The position numbers and the translations under genes are program-made. From Pinirhizobacter sp036499745 (GTDB lineage: Bacteria; Pseudomonadota; Gammaproteobacteria; Xanthomonadales; Rhodanobacteraceae), in the NCBI RefSeq assembly GCF_036499745.1, contig NZ_DASYDG010000019.1, forward strand, positions 62,001 through 126,000: DNA of 64,000 bases, in the 5' to 3' direction. This document shows positions 61,002 to 64,000 of the stretch, piece by piece (positions within the stretch are counted from its first letter, which is position 1; the number at the start of each line of letters is the position of its first letter). The notes beneath the pieces were generated by a model. That model was not told the origin of the DNA. It searched no databases and was given only the letters and a program-made list of their open reading frames with translations.

Positions 61002-63362
61002 ATGGCCGATGTCCTGTCGAAATCCCTCTTGCGCAAGATGGACGCCTACTGGCGTGCGGCCAATTACCTTACGGTTGGCCAGATCTATCTTCGGGACAAT
61101 CCCTTGCTGGAACGGCCGCTGGAAATCGGCGACATCAAGCACCGCCTGCTCGGTCACTGGGGCACCACCACCGGCCTCAATTTCATCTACGTGCACCTGA
61201 ACCGGCTGATCACCGAGCAGGATGTGAACATGATCTACGTGATCGGGCCAGGCCACGGCGGACCGGGGCTGGTCGCGCATACTTACCTTGAAGGTTCCTA
61301 TACCGAAACCTACCCGCATATCGAACGCAACCGCGATGGCATGCGGCAGTTGTTCCGGCAATTCTCCTGGCCTTACGGCGTACCCAGCCACGTGTCCCCG
61401 GAGACGCCGGGATCGATTCACGAGGGTGGCGAGCTTGGGTATTCCCTCTCGCATGCCTTCGGTGCAGCCTTCGACAATCCCGACCTTGTGGTGGCCTGCA
61501 TCGTGGGCGACGGCGAGGCGGAAACCGGCGCGCTTGCCACTGGTTGGCATTCGAACAAATTCCTGAACCCCGCACGCGACGGCGCGGTGCTGCCGATCCT
61601 GCACTTGAACGGCTTCAAGATCGCCAACCCAACATTGCTGGCGCGCATCGGCAAGGATGAACTTACCGACCTGATGCATGGCTACGGCTACGAGCCGCAT
61701 TTCGTCGAAGGCCACGAGCCGATGAAGGTGCACCAGGCTTTGGCCGCGGCCCTCGACGCGTGCATGGCACGGATCCGCAGCATCCAGAAGGATGCACGCG
61801 AAAACGGCAACACCGCCCGCCCGCGCTGGCCGATGATCGTGTTCCGCACGCCCAAGGGCTGGACCGGCCCGAAGATCGTGGACGGCAAGCCGGTGGAGGG
61901 TACCTGGCGTGCTCATCAGGTACCGATAACCGACTTCGACAAGCCCGGGCATCTGCAGATCCTGGAAGACTGGCTCCGCAGTTACCGGCACGAGGAATTA
62001 TTCGATGAGCATGGCAAGTTCCTCGACGAACTTGCCGCCCTGGCGCCGACGGGGCGCCGTCGCATGGGTGCTAATCCACATGCCAACGGCGGCTTGTTGC
62101 TCAAGCCCCTTGATATGCCTCACTTCCGCGACTTCGCCGAGGACGTTAAATCCCCGGGCGACCACAAGGCCGAGGCTACGCGAGTGCTGGGCAAGTTCCT
62201 GCGTGAAGTCATGCGCAAGAACATGGCCACGGCCAACTTCCGCCTGTTCGGTCCTGACGAAACCGCATCCAACCGCCTGGAGGCCGTGTACGAGGCCAGT
62301 GGCAAGGCATGGATGGCCGAAGTGGAGGACGTCGATGAGAATCTTTCCCCCGACGGCCGCGTGATGGAGGTATTGAGCGAGCACCAGTGCCAGGGCTGGC
62401 TGGAGGGGTATCTGCTGACTGGCCGCCACGGTCTGTTCTCGTGTTACGAGGCCTTCATCCACATCATCGATTCGATGTTCAACCAGCACGCGAAGTGGCT
62501 CAAGACCACGCGCACGATCGAGTGGCGTGCGCCGGTCGCGTCGCTGAATTACCTGTTGACCTCGCACGTCTGGCACCAGGACCACAATGGATTCTCGCAC
62601 CAGGATCCCGGCTTCATTGACCACGTGGCGAACAAGAAATCCGAGGTCGTGCGGATCTACCTGCCGCCGGATGCCAATTGCCTGCTATCGGTGGCCGACC
62701 ATTGCCTGCGCAGCAGGCAATACGTGAACCTTATTGTCGCGGGCAAACAGCCGGACTGGCAGTGGCTGTCGATGGACGAAGCCGTACGACACTGTGCCGC
62801 CGGGGCGGGCATCTGGTCGTGGGCGGGGCAGGGTGAAGACGACCCCGACGTGGTGATGGCCTGCGCCGGTGATGCACCGACCGTGGAAGCCCTGGCGGCG
62901 GTGATGCTGCTGCGCGACTTCGCGCCGGACATCCGCATCCGCGTCGTCAATGTGGTGGACCTGATGTCGCTCGAGCCCAATGAAGAACATCCGCATGGCA
63001 TGGACGATGACCAGTTCGACGAACTCTTCACACGTAACAGGCCGGTGATCTTCGCCTTCCATGGTTATCCCGGCGTGGTGCACAAGCTTACCTACCGCCG
63101 CCATAACCACGACAACATCCACGTGCGCGGTTACAAGGAAGAAGGCACCACCACCACGGCGTTCGACATGATGGTGCTCAACAACCTCGACCGCTTCCAG
63201 CTTACCCTTGATGCCATCAACCGCATCCCGCGGTTCGAGCACCTTCGCCAGGCCGCAGCCCATGCCTACTGGACGGGCATCGAGAAGCATCGCCTTTACG
63301 TGAGCGAACACGGACAGGACATGCCCTCTATCCGCGACTGGCAGTGGAAGAGCGCCAAATGA
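61002..63362 (+). CDS. xfp: Phosphoketolase (xylulose-5-P/fructose-6-P)
   Basis: A 786-residue thiamine-diphosphate enzyme splitting xylulose-5-phosphate (and often fructose-6-phosphate) with phosphate into acetyl phosphate plus a triose or tetrose phosphate. Family hallmarks are GPGHGGPGLVAHTYLEGSY, SHVSPETPGSIHEGGELGYS and the ThDP/Mg site GDGEAETG. The length is standard (about 790). It overlaps ackA by four bases, so acetyl phosphate is passed on to make ATP and acetate. Confidence 0.96.
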   Translation: MADVLSKSLLRKMDAYWRAANYLTVGQIYLRDNPLLERPLEIGDIKHRLLGHWGTTTGLNFIYVHLNRLITEQDVNMIYVIGPGHGGPGLVAHTYLEGSYTETYPHIERNRDGMRQLFRQFSWPYGVPSHVSPETPGSIHEGGELGYSLSHAFGAAFDNPDLVVACIVGDGEAETGALATGWHSNKFLNPARDGAVLPILHLNGFKIANPTLLARIGKDELTDLMHGYGYEPHFVEGHEPMKVHQALAAALDACMARIRSIQKDARENGNTARPRWPMIVFRTPKGWTGPKIVDGKPVEGTWRAHQVPITDFDKPGHLQILEDWLRSYRHEELFDEHGKFLDELAALAPTGRRRMGANPHANGGLLLKPLDMPHFRDFAEDVKSPGDHKAEATRVLGKFLREVMRKNMATANFRLFGPDETASNRLEAVYEASGKAWMAEVEDVDENLSPDGRVMEVLSEHQCQGWLEGYLLTGRHGLFSCYEAFIHIIDSMFNQHAKWLKTTRTIEWRAPVASLNYLLTSHVWHQDHNGFSHQDPGFIDHVANKKSEVVRIYLPPDANCLLSVADHCLRSRQYVNLIVAGKQPDWQWLSMDEAVRHCAAGAGIWSWAGQGEDDPDVVMACAGDAPTVEALAAVMLLRDFAPDIRIRVVNVVDLMSLEPNEEHPHGMDDDQFDELFTRNRPVIFAFHGYPGVVHKLTYRRHNHDNIHVRGYKEEGTTTTAFDMMVLNNLDRFQLTLDAINRIPRFEHLRQAAAHAYWTGIEKHRLYVSEHGQDMPSIRDWQWKSAK

Positions 63363-64000
63363 CCACGGTGCTTGCCCTGAACGTGGGTTCCTCGACCCTG
63401 AAGTTCGGCTTGTTCGACGTTGATGCCGACACGCCCCATGCGCGTATCGCCGGCGACGCCGACACCGAGCACGGTGGCGGCATCCGTGTGCATGGCAAAG
63501 AGGTCGATGCGCCCGGCGACGCACTGGACCGCATCGCCCATGTGCTCAAGGCGCAACCGCCGGTGCAGGCCATCGGTCACCGTATCGTCCACGGCGGGCC
63601 GAAGCTGCGCGAACATCGGCGCATCGATGGCGACGTGCTGCGGATGCTCGATGCGGCCAGGGCCTTTGCGCCGCTGCACGTGCCGGCGGCATTGAAGATT
63701 ATCCGCCGCGCCGGCGAAGTGTTTCCCGGCGTGCCTGCGGTGGCGTGCCTTGATACCGCCTTCCATTCGACCATGCCCGAGCGGGCGCGCATCATGCCGT
63801 TGCCCCAAGCGCTTCGCGATGAGGGCATCGAACGCTATGGGTTCCATGGCCTGTCGTGCGAGTCGATCGTGCGCGAACTGGGGCCGGACCTGCCCGCACG
63901 CACGGTGATTGCCCATCTGGGTAACGGCGCCAGTGTCACGGCCGTGCTCGATGGACAATCGGTGGACACCAGCATGGGCCTGACACCCGCCGGCGGCATC
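63359..64000 (+). CDS. ackA: Acetate kinase AckA, 5' part (cut by window edge)
   Basis: The first 214 codons of acetate kinase, which converts acetyl phosphate and ADP to acetate and ATP. The N-terminal NVGSSTLKFGLFDV is the ASKHA phosphate-1 motif, and IGHRIVHGG, CLDTAFHST and RYGFHGLS are characteristic. The ATG overlaps the phosphoketolase stop (ATGA), so both are made from one message. The gene continues past the right edge. Confidence 0.95.
   Translation, partial: MTTVLALNVGSSTLKFGLFDVDADTPHARIAGDADTEHGGGIRVHGKEVDAPGDALDRIAHVLKAQPPVQAIGHRIVHGGPKLREHRRIDGDVLRMLDAARAFAPLHVPAALKIIRRAGEVFPGVPAVACLDTAFHSTMPERARIMPLPQALRDEGIERYGFHGLSCESIVRELGPDLPARTVIAHLGNGASVTAVLDGQSVDTSMGLTPAGGI

Noticed and set aside
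1..64000. tRNA, rRNA, CRISPR arrays, insertion sequences
   Set aside because: Looked for and none seen: no clover-leaf T-arm with CCA-type end, no spaced direct-repeat array, no transposase ORF.

Overview
The window is a GC-rich gammaproteobacterial chromosome segment. The most likely source is the Xanthomonadales, family Rhodanobacteraceae (Luteibacter/Dyella-like). I infer this from the base composition, the mreBCD-mrdA-rodA-mltB-rlpA-dacC-ybeD-lipB-lipA order, and the mix of small families (DUF2383, CPXCG protein, DUF456). No database was searched, so the taxonomy is an inference.

Region 1 (1-19011) is most of a type III secretion system (T3SS) of the Inv-Mxi-Spa (Salmonella SPI-1) class, with all genes on the + strand. 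The order matches SPI-1 almost gene for gene: sctV (cut by the left edge), InvB-type chaperone, sctN, sctO, sctP, sctQ, sctR, sctS, sctT, sctU; then sicA, sipB, sipC and sipD (chaperone, translocators, tip); two unrecognised ORFs at the effector position; iacP, iagB; then prgH, prgI, prgJ, prgK, orgA, orgB and a short ORF at the orgC position. The secretin, InvE/SctW and the regulators are not in the window and presumably lie to the left. Start/stop overlaps nearly throughout point to a few long translationally coupled transcripts. Notable details are a ribosome-binding site and GTG inside sctQ, a palindrome just before sicA, and a needle subunit with an N-terminal insertion of about 23 residues.

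Region 2 (19012-23945) holds an SDR oxidoreductase, a DUF2383 protein, a poorly supported minus-strand ORF, a secreted GDSL lipase of the thermolabile-haemolysin type, and a PfkB-family sugar kinase.

Region 3 (23946-37690) is core genome. It covers rod-shape and peptidoglycan synthesis (MreBCD, PBP2, RodA), peptidoglycan trimming (MltB, RlpA, a DacA/DacC-type carboxypeptidase), lipoate biosynthesis (YbeD, LipB, LipA) and the tail-specific protease Prc.

Region 4 (37691-42407) is an accessory island with lower GC. It contains two copies of a structured repeat with terminal inverted repeats, the remains of an Rhs toxin array on the minus strand, and a long non-coding stretch with nested inverted repeats. 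Each of the two Rhs ends overlaps the start of a small lipoprotein gene (ATGA and TGATG overlaps), which is the layout of toxin-immunity pairs. One Rhs gene is broken by a single-base frameshift and the other by an internal deletion.

Region 5 (42408-64000) is ordinary chromosome: Tat-exported MsrB, a PIN protein, a diguanylate cyclase, a HAD hydrolase, an esterase, cardiolipin synthase, a cysteine dioxygenase paired with an FAD/NAD(P)-binding protein, a TonB-like protein, a universal stress protein, TrhA, Fpr, a BvgS/EvgS-like hybrid sensor kinase, and the phosphoketolase-acetate kinase pair (acetate kinase cut by the right edge).
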